Assembly (NCBI RefSeq): GCF_900110555.1
Contig: NZ_FOEE01000005.1
Location: forward strand, 62,001 to 126,000
Direction of reading: 5' to 3'
DNA from: Trujillonella endophytica
Lineage (GTDB): Bacteria > Actinomycetota > Actinomycetes > Mycobacteriales > Geodermatophilaceae
DNA: 64,000 nt
How positions within the stretch are numbered: position 1 is the stretch's first letter; every line of letters begins with the position of its first letter. Positions 31,238 through 39,916 of this stretch are shown piece by piece. Below the pieces are notes generated by a model. That model worked only from the letters and a program-made list of their open reading frames with translations, was not told the DNA's origin and searched no databases. The position numbers and the translations under genes are program-made.

Positions 31238-31780
31238 GTGACCGTGGCCACCCCCTGGCTCGACGGCCGTGAACTGCGCGCCTGGATCCGGTTGCGCGGC
31301 GTGCTCGAGCTGCTGCCGGGGGTGCTCGACAGCCAGCTCCGCCGCGATGCCGACCTCACCGAGTTCGAGTACTACGTGCTCGCGATGCTGTCCGAGGCGC
31401 CCAGCGGGACGCTGCGGATGAGCGAGCTCGGCCGGCAGACCAACGCGACGCTGCCCCGGCTCTCGCACGTGGTCAGCCGGCTGGAGTCCCGGGGCCTGCT
31501 GGAGCGCCGTCCGTGCCCGGAGGACCGCCGGGCGACGAACGCGGGCCTCACCGAGGCGGGGTGGCGGAAGGTCCGGGAGGCGGCTCCCGGGCACGTCGTC
31601 ACCGTGCGGGAGCACGTGCTCGACGCGCTCACCGACGAGCAGGTCGACCAGCTCGCAGCGATCACCGACGCCCTCCTCGCCCGGCTGGACCCGACCGGGT
31701 CGATGGCCGCGACCTACACCCGCTACGACGGGGTCCCGGACGCCCCCACCGGCTCCACGGCGCCGCCCACCGGCGGCTGA
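31238..31780 (+). CDS. MarR-family transcriptional regulator
   Basis: 180 aa. GTG 31238 is preferred because GAGGAG stands seven bases upstream; a second in-frame GTG lies at 31244. The winged HTH is clear: LTEFEYYVLAMLSEAP, LRMSELGRQTNATLPRLSHV as recognition region, and LLERRPCPEDRRATNAGLTE as the wing with conserved DRR. It probably represses the divergent oxidoreductase gene and itself through the dyad at 31208-31223. No Cys pair typical of OhrR redox sensing is evident, apart from one Cys in the wing. Confidence 0.9.
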   Translation: MTVATPWLDGRELRAWIRLRGVLELLPGVLDSQLRRDADLTEFEYYVLAMLSEAPSGTLRMSELGRQTNATLPRLSHVVSRLESRGLLERRPCPEDRRATNAGLTEAGWRKVREAAPGHVVTVREHVLDALTDEQVDQLAAITDALLARLDPTGSMAATYTRYDGVPDAPTGSTAPPTGG

Positions 31781-31968
31781 GCCCGCGCGCGCGTCGATCG
31801 GGCCACCGGCCGGTCACGCTCCGCAACCGGACCGGTCGCCCCGGGGAGGGCTCGCCCGGGCACCCCGGCGGGGCACGGGGGACCGGCCCGCTCCGCCTGT
31901 GCGCTGGCAGGCTCTCCGGTGGGACGAAGGATCCTCCGTCCCGCGAGCGGCGGGCGAGGTGAGCGCCG

Positions 31969-32607
31969 ATGTCGGTGTCTCAGCGCGGCAGGAGGCCGCT
32001 GCCGACCGGCCGCGCCGCGGTCCTGGCCGGCGTGCTGCTGGCCGGGTGCGCCACCGGGGACGACGGCGGTGACGCGGCCGGCGCCTCGTCGACTCCGTCG
32101 TCGGCGGCCACGACCGCCGCGGCCGACTGGCTCGAGACCACCTACACGCTCACCTGCGACGGCCTGGTCCCCGGCGGCCTGCGCGCGACCGTCCAGGGCG
32201 GGGTCGCGCGGGTGCCCGCCGACGCCACCCGGCCGCCGTACTACGAGCACTACGACGTCCGGGTCGCGGGCACGGCCGACGGCGACCTCGACGGCGACGC
32301 GGCGCCCGACACCGTGGTCCTGCTGGAGTGCTCGCCGCAGCCGTCCAACGGCGTCGTCCAGGAGGTGCACGCGTACGCGCACACCGGCCGGCCGCTCGGC
32401 GCCCTGCCCAGCCCACGGACGCTGCGGGACCCGGGGGAGCTCCCGCCGGTGTACGACGCCGAGGGGCTCGCGATCACCGACGGCGAACTCGTGGCGGCCA
32501 TGTCCGCGTACGGGCCGGAGGACACCCACGCCGGCGGTCCGACGGTCCCGCTGACCGTCCGCTGGCGCCTCGACGACGGCCATTTCGTGCGTGTCGCGCC
32601 GTCCTGA
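31969..32607 (+). CDS. Hypothetical lipoprotein
   Basis: 212 aa from ATG 31969 with GAGGTGAG upstream. A signal sequence with a lipobox (VLLAGC, Cys 26) is followed by an Asp/Ser/Thr/Ala-rich spacer. The mature part has DGDLDGDAAPDTVVLLEC, a calcium-binding-like FG-GAP/dockerin-like acidic stretch commonly found in lipoproteins that report electrical-conductivity-like repeats. No enzyme motif is visible. It would sit on the outer face of the membrane. It stands alone; a GTGTCACG hairpin follows the stop. Confidence 0.75.
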   Translation: MSVSQRGRRPLPTGRAAVLAGVLLAGCATGDDGGDAAGASSTPSSAATTAAADWLETTYTLTCDGLVPGGLRATVQGGVARVPADATRPPYYEHYDVRVAGTADGDLDGDAAPDTVVLLECSPQPSNGVVQEVHAYAHTGRPLGALPSPRTLRDPGELPPVYDAEGLAITDGELVAAMSAYGPEDTHAGGPTVPLTVRWRLDDGHFVRVAPS

Positions 32608-32611
32608 CGGA

Positions 32612-32636
32612 GTGTCACGAGCGAACCCCGTGACAC
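32612..32636. terminator. Hairpin after the lipoprotein gene
   Basis: GTGTCACG and CGTGACAC are perfect complements with a nine-base loop, starting four bases after the lipoprotein stop. Position suggests a terminator lacking a U-tract, as is usual in high-GC actinobacteria. Confidence 0.5.
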
Positions 32637-32717
32637 CCGGCCCGGACCGGGCCAGCATCGGACCTCCTCGCGGGCGGAAGCCCCGGTCAGAGTCGGTCGG
32701 GCGGGGGGTGGTGGTCG

Positions 32718-33866
32718 GTGACGCACCTGACGACGCGGCCGGGGGGCGGACGCCCCGAACCGGAGCAGCCGCCCCGGCCGGCCGGACCGCCGCCGGAGGA
32801 CGTCGCCCCCTCCGATCTCCCGCGCGTGGAGCTCACCCGCCTGCTCGCGCTGGCCCGGTTGACCCCGGCGCAGGCGCTCGAGGTCAGCGCCGGCGTGCTC
32901 GGCCTCCTGCTGCGGCAGCCGGTTCCCGAGCGCGCGGGGGACGAGGACCGGATCGCCGGCCGGGTCGTGGTCACCGGCGACGGCGGGGTGCTCCTCGCGG
33001 CCGGTGACAGGTCGGCGGGAGCGGCCGCGGGCGCCGTCCTCGCGGGCGTCCTGGCGGCCGCGCGTCTCCCCGAGCCCGCCGCGGACGCCGACCCGCTCCA
33101 GGCCGAGCTCGAGCGGGCGGTCGACGAGCTGCCGACCGCCGGCCTCCCCGGGGTGGCGCAGCGGGTGCAGGCGGCGGCCGCGGAGATCGACCGGCCGGCG
33201 GTCCGCGCCGAGATCGGGGTCCTGGTCCGCGCGGTCGCCCCGGTCCTCGGCTCCGGCGGGGGAGCGGCTCGGGTCGCGGCTGCGCGGCCGGCCACGCGTC
33301 CCCTCCCGGGCGGGGACGCGCCGGCGGCGGGCTCGGCCGGACGGCGGATCGGGGCCTGGGTGCTGTCGCTGCTGGTCCTGGCCGGGGTGGTCACCCTGGA
33401 GGTCGCCTTCCTGCGCGACGACATCGCCGCCGACATCGACCTGCTGATGGACGCCGGGCGCAGCGGTGCGGACCCCGATCGCGACCAGGGGCCGGAGGAG
33501 CCGCCGCTGCCGACCCCCGGCCCGCCGGCGGCGGGCGCGGTGACCGGGCTCGACCTGCGCCCGCTCGCGGAGTGCGCGCCCGAGGCCCCCTGCACCCTGC
33601 GCCTGCTGGTGCGGGTCGTCCCGGGCGGCGAGCCGCAGACCGTCACCTGGACCTACCACGTGGTCGACCGCTGCACGGGCGCCGTGACCTCCGCGCCCGG
33701 GGGGACGGTCTCCGTGCCGCCCCAGGCCGACCGCGTCGCGGCCATCGGCGTCGTCCAGCTCCCGGCCGCGCGCGCCGTCGCGGTCTCCGCCGTCACCGGC
33801 GCTCCCGCGGTCGCCGCGTCCCCGCCGGTGGTCGCCGGCTCCTGCACGTCCGGAGACGGCGGCTGA
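32718..33866 (+). CDS. Single-pass membrane protein of unknown function
   Basis: 382 aa from GTG 32718. Residues 1-210 are cytoplasmic, Ala/Pro/Glu-rich and helical; one TM helix (IGAWVLSLLVLAGVVTLEVAF) lies near residue 220; residues 245-382 are outside and contain four Cys (ECAPEAPC, DRCTG, GSCTS) in a small beta-rich domain. I do not recognise a family. It directly precedes, by 22 bases, the SEDS-PBP fusion gene on the same strand, so it may be an accessory or regulator of that cell-wall synthase. Confidence 0.7.
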   Translation: MTHLTTRPGGGRPEPEQPPRPAGPPPEDVAPSDLPRVELTRLLALARLTPAQALEVSAGVLGLLLRQPVPERAGDEDRIAGRVVVTGDGGVLLAAGDRSAGAAAGAVLAGVLAAARLPEPAADADPLQAELERAVDELPTAGLPGVAQRVQAAAAEIDRPAVRAEIGVLVRAVAPVLGSGGGAARVAAARPATRPLPGGDAPAAGSAGRRIGAWVLSLLVLAGVVTLEVAFLRDDIAADIDLLMDAGRSGADPDRDQGPEEPPLPTPGPPAAGAVTGLDLRPLAECAPEAPCTLRLLVRVVPGGEPQTVTWTYHVVDRCTGAVTSAPGGTVSVPPQADRVAAIGVVQLPAARAVAVSAVTGAPAVAASPPVVAGSCTSGDGG

Positions 33867-33888
33867 TCCCTGCCGGAGAGGAGTCGCC

Positions 33889-36849
33889 ATGTCGGGCACC
33901 GGACCGGCCGTGTCGCCGCGGACGGGCGGGGGGCGGCGGCCGACCCGGCAGGAGCGCCGCGACCGCCGCAGCGCCGCCTTCGACCTGCTCGCCGTCGTCG
34001 CGGCCCTGGCGCTGGTGGGGCTCGGGCTGGCCAACCTCTACCTGATCGGCGAGCGGGAGCTCGCCGCCCGGCAGGCCCTCATCGCCGCCGCCGGGGTGCT
34101 CGCGCTGGCGGTGTTCTGGCGGGTCCGCGTCCGGTTCCTCGGCGTGCTGGCGTGGCTGGCGTACCTGGCGGCCGTGGTGCTCCTCGCCGGCGTCCTGGCG
34201 GTCGGTCTGTCGGCGAACGGGGCGACCCGCTGGATCGCGGTGGGGTCGCTCACCTTCCAGCCGTCGGAGCTGGCCAAGCTCGGGCTGCTGCTCGTGCTGG
34301 CCGCCGTCCTGGGCGGGGCCCGGCCGGCCTGGCGGCGGTTCCTGCTCGCCCTGCTGCTGGCGGCCGTGCCCATCGGGCTCACGCTGCTCCAGCCGGACCT
34401 GAGCACCTCGATGCTCCTGATCGTCCTCACCGCGGGCATGCTCGTCATCGGGCGCGTGCCGATGCGCTTCCTCGCGCCCCTGGCCGCCGCCACGGCCATC
34501 TCCGCCCCGCTGCTGATCAGCCTCCTGCGGCCCTACCAGGTGTCCCGGCTCGGCAGCTTCCTGGTCGGCGCGCACGAGTCCCCGACCGGCTCGGGCTGGG
34601 CCGTGCGCCAGGCGCACATCGCCGTCGGCTCCGGTGGCCTGTTCGGCAACTCCGACGATCCGCTGCGGCTGCTGCGCGCGCAGTACCTGCCCGAGCGGGA
34701 CACGGACCTGGCCCTGGCCAGCCTGGTCGGCCAGTGGGGCCTGGTGGCCGGCGCCGGAGTGGTGCTCGCGGCGATCCTCCTCGTCTGGCGCCTCGCGCTG
34801 GCCAGCCGGACCTCGCGGACGCCGCACGGGGCGCTCGTCGCCGGAGGGCTGGCGCTCCTGCTGGGCGTCGAGACGGTCATCTCGGTGGGCGCCAACCTCG
34901 GGCTGCTGCCCCTGGCCGGGGTGCCGTTCCCGCTCCTGAGCTACGGCGGGACGGCGCTCGTCGTCCACCTGGCCGCGATCGGCGTGGTCCTGGCCGTCCG
35001 CCGCGACGGCGCCCGCCGGCGGCTGTGGGCGCCACCGGGCCGCCGCTCCCCGCGCCCGCGGCTGGTGCGGCTCGCCGCGGCCGCGCTGTCGATCCTGCTG
35101 CTGTCGTTCGGGCTCTACGGCTGGCGGCTGCAGACCACCGAGGGGGAGGAGCTGCAGGTCGTCGGGGACGAGCAGATGACCCGCTGCTTCTCCCTGCCCG
35201 CCTCCCGCGGCCCGATCACCGACCGCCACGACGAGCCGCTCGCGCTGGACGCCGCGGACGTCGGCGCCGGCGTGGACCGGGTCCTCGTCGTGCCCGCCCT
35301 GCTGCGCGCCCGGCCGGCCGACGTGGACCGGCTCGCCGCGCTGGCCGGCCGCCTCCCGGCGGACCTGCACGCCCCGATCGGGGCGGCTGCCGACACCACT
35401 CTCGCCCTGCCCGTGGCCGACGTGCCCCGGGGCGTCGGCGACGCGGTCCGGTCGGCTGCGATCCCCGGCGTCTTCGTCGTCCCCGAACCGCGCCGCGCGT
35501 ACCCGCACGGCGCGCTGCTCGGCCCGGTGCTCGGCTTCGTCGGCGTGGCCACGCCCGAGGACGAGGAGCGCTGGCCCGGCCTGCTGCCGGGCGAGGTCGT
35601 CGGCCGGGCCGGGCTGGAGCAGGAGTACGACGCCGTGCTCCGCGGCGTCGCCGGGCGGCAGTGCCTCTACGTGGACCCGAGCGGGGTGCCGGTCGCGCTC
35701 GGCGAGCGCCGGGAGCCGGTGGCCGGGGCGGCCCTGCGGCTCTCGCTCGACCTGGGCCTGCAGCGCCGGCTGGACGCCGACCTGGCCGCGGCCGTCCGCG
35801 CCCAGCCTCGGCCGGCGGGCCGGATCGGTGCCGCCGTGGCCATGGATCCGCGGACCGGGCAGGTGCTCGCCCTCGCGAGCACGCCCTCGTTCGACAACAA
35901 CCTGTACGGGCCGCCGATCGACACGGCCGCGCTGCAGGCGGCCAGCACCGCACCGGGCTCGCCGATGCTCGAGCACGTCACGCAGGCGGCGCTCCCGCCC
36001 GGCTCGACGTTCAAGCTCGTCGTGGCCGCCGCCAACCAGGCGCACCCGGTCTGGCGGCCCGACCAGGTCGTGCCCACCGGCGCCTCGTTCCTGTACGGCG
36101 GCCACGTGTTCAACAACTGGCGGCCGATGGGCCCGATGAACATGGTGGAGGCGATCGCCGTCTCCAACGACGTGTACTTCTACAAGCTCGCGGTCGCGCT
36201 GGGGCCCGAGGCGATCATCGACACCGCCCAGCGGCTGGGCGTCGGGCGACCCACCGGGATCGACCTGCCGGGGGAGTCGGGGGGATACCTGGGCACCCCG
36301 GAGTCGGTCGAGGCCGCCGGGGGCACGTGGTACGGCGGCTCCACCGTCATCCTCGGCATCGGCCAGGGCGAGCTGACGGTGACGCCCCTGCAGAACGCCC
36401 TGTGGACGGCCGCCGTGGCCACGGGGAACCTGGTCCGGCCGCGCCTGGCCATGGCGATCGGCACCGGCGCGGGGACGGCGTCGGCGGCGTTCACCGCGCT
36501 GCCCGCCCCGGCCGTGACGCCGGTGCCGCTGGCAGCGGACCTGGGGCCGGTGCGCGAGGGGATGATCGAGGTCGTGGCCGGCGGGACGGGGAGCCGGGTC
36601 GCCACCTTCGGCGTCACCGTCGGCGCCAAGACCGGCACGGCGCAGGACGGCAGCCTGCCCGACGACCAGTACGACAACTGGATGTCCGCGGTCGCCCCGA
36701 TGGAGGCCCCGGAGATCGTGATGACGGCGCTGGTTCAGGGGCCGGGCACCGGCGGGAACAGCGCGTCGGCGGTGGTCGCCTCCGGCCTGCGCTTCTACCT
36801 CGGCAACGCGCCGGCCGTGCTCGGCACCGGCCCGGTCCAGGCGCCCTGA
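33889..36849 (+). CDS. SEDS glycosyltransferase fused to class B penicillin-binding protein (RodA-PBP2 type)
   Basis: 986 aa from ATG 33889 with GGAGAGG upstream. Residues about 25-385 form a RodA/FtsW SEDS domain (LSANGATRWIAVGSLTFQPS, LLQPDLSTSM, PFPLLSYGGTALV). A further TM helix (about 393-415) leads into a class B PBP: dimerisation-like region with SRGPITDRHDEPLA, then the transpeptidase with STFK (active Ser 706), SND (759-761) and KTG (914-916). Both enzyme types of a cell-wall synthase, usually separate RodA/FtsW and PBP proteins, are thus in one chain. It would polymerise and cross-link peptidoglycan at the membrane. Separate SEDS and PBP genes are probably elsewhere in the genome. 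Confidence 0.93.
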   Translation: MSGTGPAVSPRTGGGRRPTRQERRDRRSAAFDLLAVVAALALVGLGLANLYLIGERELAARQALIAAAGVLALAVFWRVRVRFLGVLAWLAYLAAVVLLAGVLAVGLSANGATRWIAVGSLTFQPSELAKLGLLLVLAAVLGGARPAWRRFLLALLLAAVPIGLTLLQPDLSTSMLLIVLTAGMLVIGRVPMRFLAPLAAATAISAPLLISLLRPYQVSRLGSFLVGAHESPTGSGWAVRQAHIAVGSGGLFGNSDDPLRLLRAQYLPERDTDLALASLVGQWGLVAGAGVVLAAILLVWRLALASRTSRTPHGALVAGGLALLLGVETVISVGANLGLLPLAGVPFPLLSYGGTALVVHLAAIGVVLAVRRDGARRRLWAPPGRRSPRPRLVRLAAAALSILLLSFGLYGWRLQTTEGEELQVVGDEQMTRCFSLPASRGPITDRHDEPLALDAADVGAGVDRVLVVPALLRARPADVDRLAALAGRLPADLHAPIGAAADTTLALPVADVPRGVGDAVRSAAIPGVFVVPEPRRAYPHGALLGPVLGFVGVATPEDEERWPGLLPGEVVGRAGLEQEYDAVLRGVAGRQCLYVDPSGVPVALGERREPVAGAALRLSLDLGLQRRLDADLAAAVRAQPRPAGRIGAAVAMDPRTGQVLALASTPSFDNNLYGPPIDTAALQAASTAPGSPMLEHVTQAALPPGSTFKLVVAAANQAHPVWRPDQVVPTGASFLYGGHVFNNWRPMGPMNMVEAIAVSNDVYFYKLAVALGPEAIIDTAQRLGVGRPTGIDLPGESGGYLGTPESVEAAGGTWYGGSTVILGIGQGELTVTPLQNALWTAAVATGNLVRPRLAMAIGTGAGTASAAFTALPAPAVTPVPLAADLGPVREGMIEVVAGGTGSRVATFGVTVGAKTGTAQDGSLPDDQYDNWMSAVAPMEAPEIVMTALVQGPGTGGNSASAVVASGLRFYLGNAPAVLGTGPVQAP

Positions 36850-36865
36850 CGCGTCGGTAGCGTCA
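36847..36865. terminator. Hairpin at the junction of convergent genes
   Basis: TGACGC and GCGTCA pair perfectly around GTCGGTA, and include the stop codons of both the SEDS-PBP gene and the convergent MreB-like gene. A shared bidirectional terminator is likely. Confidence 0.45.
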
Positions 36866-37858
36866 GCCGCGCCCGTACGCGGCCAGCAGCGGGCGGTTGC
36901 GCAGCGCCCGCGCGGCGCCCTCGGCTACGCACGTCAGGGGCTCCTCGGCGAGCTTGACCGGCAGGCCGAGCTCTCGCTCCAGCTCGTCGGCGAAGCCGTG
37001 CACCAGCGAGCCCCCGCCGAACACCAGCATGCCCTCGGCCAGCACGTCGGCCAGCCCCTGCGGGGGGAGGTCGTCCAGGCAGGCGGTCAGGGTCCGCAGG
37101 ACGTCGCCGACGACCGGGCGCACGGCGGCCGCCAGCTCCGCGGCCGGCACGGTCGCCAGCCGCGCCCGGCCGGAGACTCCGTCGCGGCCCTGCACGACCA
37201 CCGGTTCGCTGTCCCCGGCCCCGGCCCCGGCCCCGGCGAGGATCTTGACCCGCTCCGCCTCGAGCTCGCCGACGTGCAGCTGGTGCTGCTCGCGCAGGTA
37301 CCGCGCGACGGCCACCGTCATCTGGTCGCCGCCCACCTTCGCCGTCCGGTGCGCGAGCACCCCGCCGAAGCAGAACGCGACCGCCTCGGCCGTGCCGCCG
37401 CCCACGTCGACGACCATGTGGACCCGCCGCTCCAGCGGGTCCAGGCCGCAGCCCACCGCCCCCGCGACCGCGTTGTCCAGCGCTGTCACGGGGCGGATCC
37501 CGGCCTCCTCCGCGGCCTCGACGAGCGCGCGGTTCTCCAGCGGCGAGGAGTCGGCGGTCACGCCGATCACGGCGCGCGTCGGGGTCCACGCGTGCCGGCC
37601 GGCCCGCTGCAGGACCGCCCGCAGGTAGAGCCGGGCGGTCTCCAGGTCCGTGACCACCCCGTCGTGCAGCGGCCGGACGGCCACGAACCCGGACGGGGCG
37701 CGGCCGAGCAGGTCCGCCGCCTCCCTGCCCACCGCGAGCACGCGCGGCCGGCGCGCGCCCTGGGCCAGCATCATGACGCTCGGCTCGTCGAAGACGATGC
37801 CGCGGCGGGGGTCGCTCACCACGGTGTTCGCGGTGCCCAGGTCGATGCCGAGATCCAT
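36863..37858 (-). CDS. mreB: MreB-like actin-fold protein
   Basis: 331 aa from ATG 37858 with CAGGAG upstream. Actin-fold nucleotide motifs: MDLGIDLGTANTVV (phosphate 1), MVVDVGGGTAEAVAF (phosphate 2), LVFGGGSLVHGF (adenosine). The first motif, EPSVMML and the length are MreB-like. It diverges from typical MreB, e.g. an Ala/Gly-rich insert (AGAGAGAGD) near residue 212. MreB organises elongation-type wall synthesis with RodA and PBP2, so convergence with the SEDS-PBP fusion fits. MreC/MreD are not adjacent. It could be an MreB-derived paralogue. Confidence 0.8.
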   Translation of the reverse strand: MDLGIDLGTANTVVSDPRRGIVFDEPSVMMLAQGARRPRVLAVGREAADLLGRAPSGFVAVRPLHDGVVTDLETARLYLRAVLQRAGRHAWTPTRAVIGVTADSSPLENRALVEAAEEAGIRPVTALDNAVAGAVGCGLDPLERRVHMVVDVGGGTAEAVAFCFGGVLAHRTAKVGGDQMTVAVARYLREQHQLHVGELEAERVKILAGAGAGAGDSEPVVVQGRDGVSGRARLATVPAAELAAAVRPVVGDVLRTLTACLDDLPPQGLADVLAEGMLVFGGGSLVHGFADELERELGLPVKLAEEPLTCVAEGAARALRNRPLLAAYGRG

Positions 37859-37953
37859 GCCGGTCTCCTGACGCGCGGGCGACCCAGTCTGGGGTCGCCG
37901 CGGCGCCCGGTCCAGGCTCCCCGGCGCGCCGCCGGCAGGGGGGCCGGCGACCG

Positions 37954-38310
37954 TCAGGCCGGCGGAGTGCCGGGCTCCCCGTCCGGTCCCTCGGCTCCGC
38001 CCCGGGGCCGCTCCCCGCCCTCGGCGGGCGCGGCTGCCCGCCCGTCGAGACGCTCGAGGCGCTGGCGGATCGCGGCGACGTTCAACGCCAGGTCCTCGAT
38101 CGCCTCCACGGCCCGCGTCGCGAGCGCGAACGTGAGGTTCTCCCGCTGCTCGGCGGGGCTGGGCTCCCGCGCGCCCCGGGGCGCGGCGGGCTGTCCCGCT
38201 CCGGGGGCCGCCCCCCACGGCCCGGCGGCCGACGCACCGCCGAACAGCTCGCGCAGCATCTGCTGCGCCCGCTCGATGAACTCGCCCGGGTCGGGCCGGT
38301 CGGTCGACAT
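37954..38310 (-). CDS. Small hypothetical protein with C-terminal helix
   Basis: 118 aa from ATG 38310 with GAGAGGAG upstream. Residues 8-25 (EFIERAQQMLRELFGG) and about 55-92 (a long amphipathic helix with heptad-like Leu/Ala spacing, LTFALATRAVEAIEDLALN) suggest a helical hairpin or coiled coil; the rest is Ala/Gly/Pro-rich and flexible. No domain recognised. It lies between the MreB-like gene and a small zinc-ribbon gene on the same strand. Confidence 0.6.
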   Translation of the reverse strand: MSTDRPDPGEFIERAQQMLRELFGGASAAGPWGAAPGAGQPAAPRGAREPSPAEQRENLTFALATRAVEAIEDLALNVAAIRQRLERLDGRAAAPAEGGERPRGGAEGPDGEPGTPPA

Positions 38311-38336
38311 CCCGTGCTCCTCTCGGCTCCGTGCAC

Positions 38337-38540
38337 TCAGACCTGGACGGTCGCGCCGCAGATCCCGCAGACCTCCAGTGTCCGCCGTCCCCACCGGGCG
38401 AGCGGGACGAAGAAGACGGTGAACTGCGTGGCCACGCGCACCCGCCGCCACGGCGTGGTGTTCCCGCAGTTCGGGCAGGTGCGGACTTCCCCCGGCCCCA
38501 GGTCCCGTTCCTTGGTGCCGAAGCCGAAGAGGAAGAACAT
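38337..38540 (-). CDS. Zinc-ribbon protein
   Basis: 67 aa from ATG 38540. Two Cys pairs, CPNC (residues 22-25) and CGIC (about 58-61), form a zinc ribbon split by a hydrophobic stretch with FTVFFVPL. The N-terminus MFFLFGFGTK is hydrophobic. It resembles the short zinc-ribbon proteins found as single genes in many actinobacteria; the partner is unknown. It is divergent from the radical SAM gene. Confidence 0.75.
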   Translation of the reverse strand: MFFLFGFGTKERDLGPGEVRTCPNCGNTTPWRRVRVATQFTVFFVPLARWGRRTLEVCGICGATVQV

Positions 38541-38606
38541 CCCGCCACCGTAGGCAGCGGGTCCGGCGACCGCGCGGTGGAGCGGGGCCCGGAGGGCCGG
38601 GACGGA

Positions 38607-38620
38607 CGCCGACGTCGGCG
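38607..38620. repeat. Perfect palindrome upstream of the radical SAM gene
   Basis: CGCCGACGTCGGCG is a perfect 14-bp palindrome, 24 bases upstream of the candidate -35 box of the radical SAM promoter. It could be an operator. Confidence 0.4.
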
Positions 38621-38643
38621 CACGCCGACGCCGCGCAGATGCC

Positions 38644-38673
38644 TTGACGCTGCCTCCGGGGCGGTCCTAGCCT
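38644..38673 (+). promoter_or_regulatory. Candidate promoter of the radical SAM/RiPP unit
   Basis: TTGACG (38644-38649) and TAGCCT (38668-38673) are separated by 18 bases, matching the actinobacterial housekeeping pattern TTGAC-N18-TAnnnT. The expected transcription start is about 25 bases ahead of the ATG at 38703, with a GGGGGG ribosome site between. Confidence 0.55.
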
Positions 38674-38702
38674 CTCCGCCACCTGCTGCCTTGGGGGGTC
38701 TC

Positions 38703-39887
38703 ATGACCCGGTCGGCGTCTCGTGAGCCGGTACTCGTCGAGCTGACTCCGCGGGTGTCCACGCCCCACCTCTCGGCCCTCTCCCTCCAGGTGACCGACGC
38801 CTGCAACCTGGCGTGCTCCTACTGCTACTTCTACGAGAAGGAGCCGGTCGCGATCACCCCGGAGATCGTCGACCGGGCGCTGGACCTGCTGGCCGCCGAC
38901 AGCGCGCCCGAGTCCACCGACTGGCACATCAACCTCTTCGGTGGCGAACCCACGCTGCGGGGAGACCTGATCGACCACATCTGCCGCGAGTCGACGCGGC
39001 GCGCGGCGGCGTGCGGCAAGCAGGTCACCTTCTCCATGACGACCAACGGCACGCGGTTCACCCCGCAGATGCTGGACCTGATCACCGGGCACGACATCGC
39101 GACGATGCTGAGCATCGACGGCAACGAGCAGGCCCACGACCGGTTCCGCCGGTACCTCGACGGCCGGGGCTCCTACCGGAAGATCCTCGAGAACCTGCCC
39201 CGGCTCATGCAGGCGCCGCACTTCAAGGTCCGCCTGACCATCTCCCCGATGACCGTCGAGTACCTCTCCGCGAGCGTCGAGGAGCTGCTGGGCCTGGGCA
39301 TCCGGGACATCGCGACCAGCCCGGTCGCCGAGCAGGAGTGGACGCCGGCGCACTTCGCCGAGTTCGCCGCGCAGTGGCAGCGCGTCGGCGCGCTCTACAT
39401 CCGGGAGCGGCTGGCCGGCGCCCCGGTGTCGATCAAGGGGATCGACAGCCTGGACGAGGAGGAACCGCTCTCCATCTGCGCGGGGAACCGGGAGTACGGC
39501 TGCGGCGCCGCCACCTCGTTCGTCTTCGTCAACGTGTTCGGGGACCTGTACCCGTGCCACCGGTTCCCGGGCTACTTCTCCAAGTCCGAGCACGTGCGGC
39601 TCGGCTCGGTCTTCACGGGGATCGATGCCGACCGGCGGATGCACTACGTGATGGCGAACCGCGCGTCGTCGAAGAAGGGCTGCCACGCGTTCGTGGGGAG
39701 CCCGGGGGAGACGGGCGCGTGCGGCGACTGCCTGATCCAGGGCGTCTGCGGCGGGTCCTGCATGGCCATCAACGAGTTCGTCACGGGGGATCCCACGCAG
39801 CCGCCGTCCGTCCCGGGGCGGCTGGAGCAGATCAAGCTGGAGGTGCTCACCCAGGTCCACGAGTACCTGGCCGCACGGGCCGGCTGA
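38703..39887 (+). CDS. Radical SAM/SPASM peptide maturase
   Basis: 394 aa from ATG 38703. The radical SAM cluster motif is CNLACSYC (Cys 34, 38, 41), followed by LFGGEPTL (GGE motif) and an SAM-binding region MTTNGTRFT. The C-terminal SPASM domain is complete: Cys 259, 267, 285, 327, then C340-x2-C343-x5-C349-x3-C353, enough for two extra [4Fe-4S] clusters. Such enzymes install thioether or C-C crosslinks in RiPP precursors. A Cys-rich precursor-like gene starts 77 bases downstream on the same strand. No separate PqqD-like recognition domain is visible in the window, nor an obvious one in the N-terminus, so leader recognition would have to be built in or supplied elsewhere. Confidence 0.9.
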   Translation: MTRSASREPVLVELTPRVSTPHLSALSLQVTDACNLACSYCYFYEKEPVAITPEIVDRALDLLAADSAPESTDWHINLFGGEPTLRGDLIDHICRESTRRAAACGKQVTFSMTTNGTRFTPQMLDLITGHDIATMLSIDGNEQAHDRFRRYLDGRGSYRKILENLPRLMQAPHFKVRLTISPMTVEYLSASVEELLGLGIRDIATSPVAEQEWTPAHFAEFAAQWQRVGALYIRERLAGAPVSIKGIDSLDEEEPLSICAGNREYGCGAATSFVFVNVFGDLYPCHRFPGYFSKSEHVRLGSVFTGIDADRRMHYVMANRASSKKGCHAFVGSPGETGACGDCLIQGVCGGSCMAINEFVTGDPTQPPSVPGRLEQIKLEVLTQVHEYLAARAG

Positions 39888-39916
39888 CCCGAGGAGCACC
39901 CCGACGCACTCGAGGA

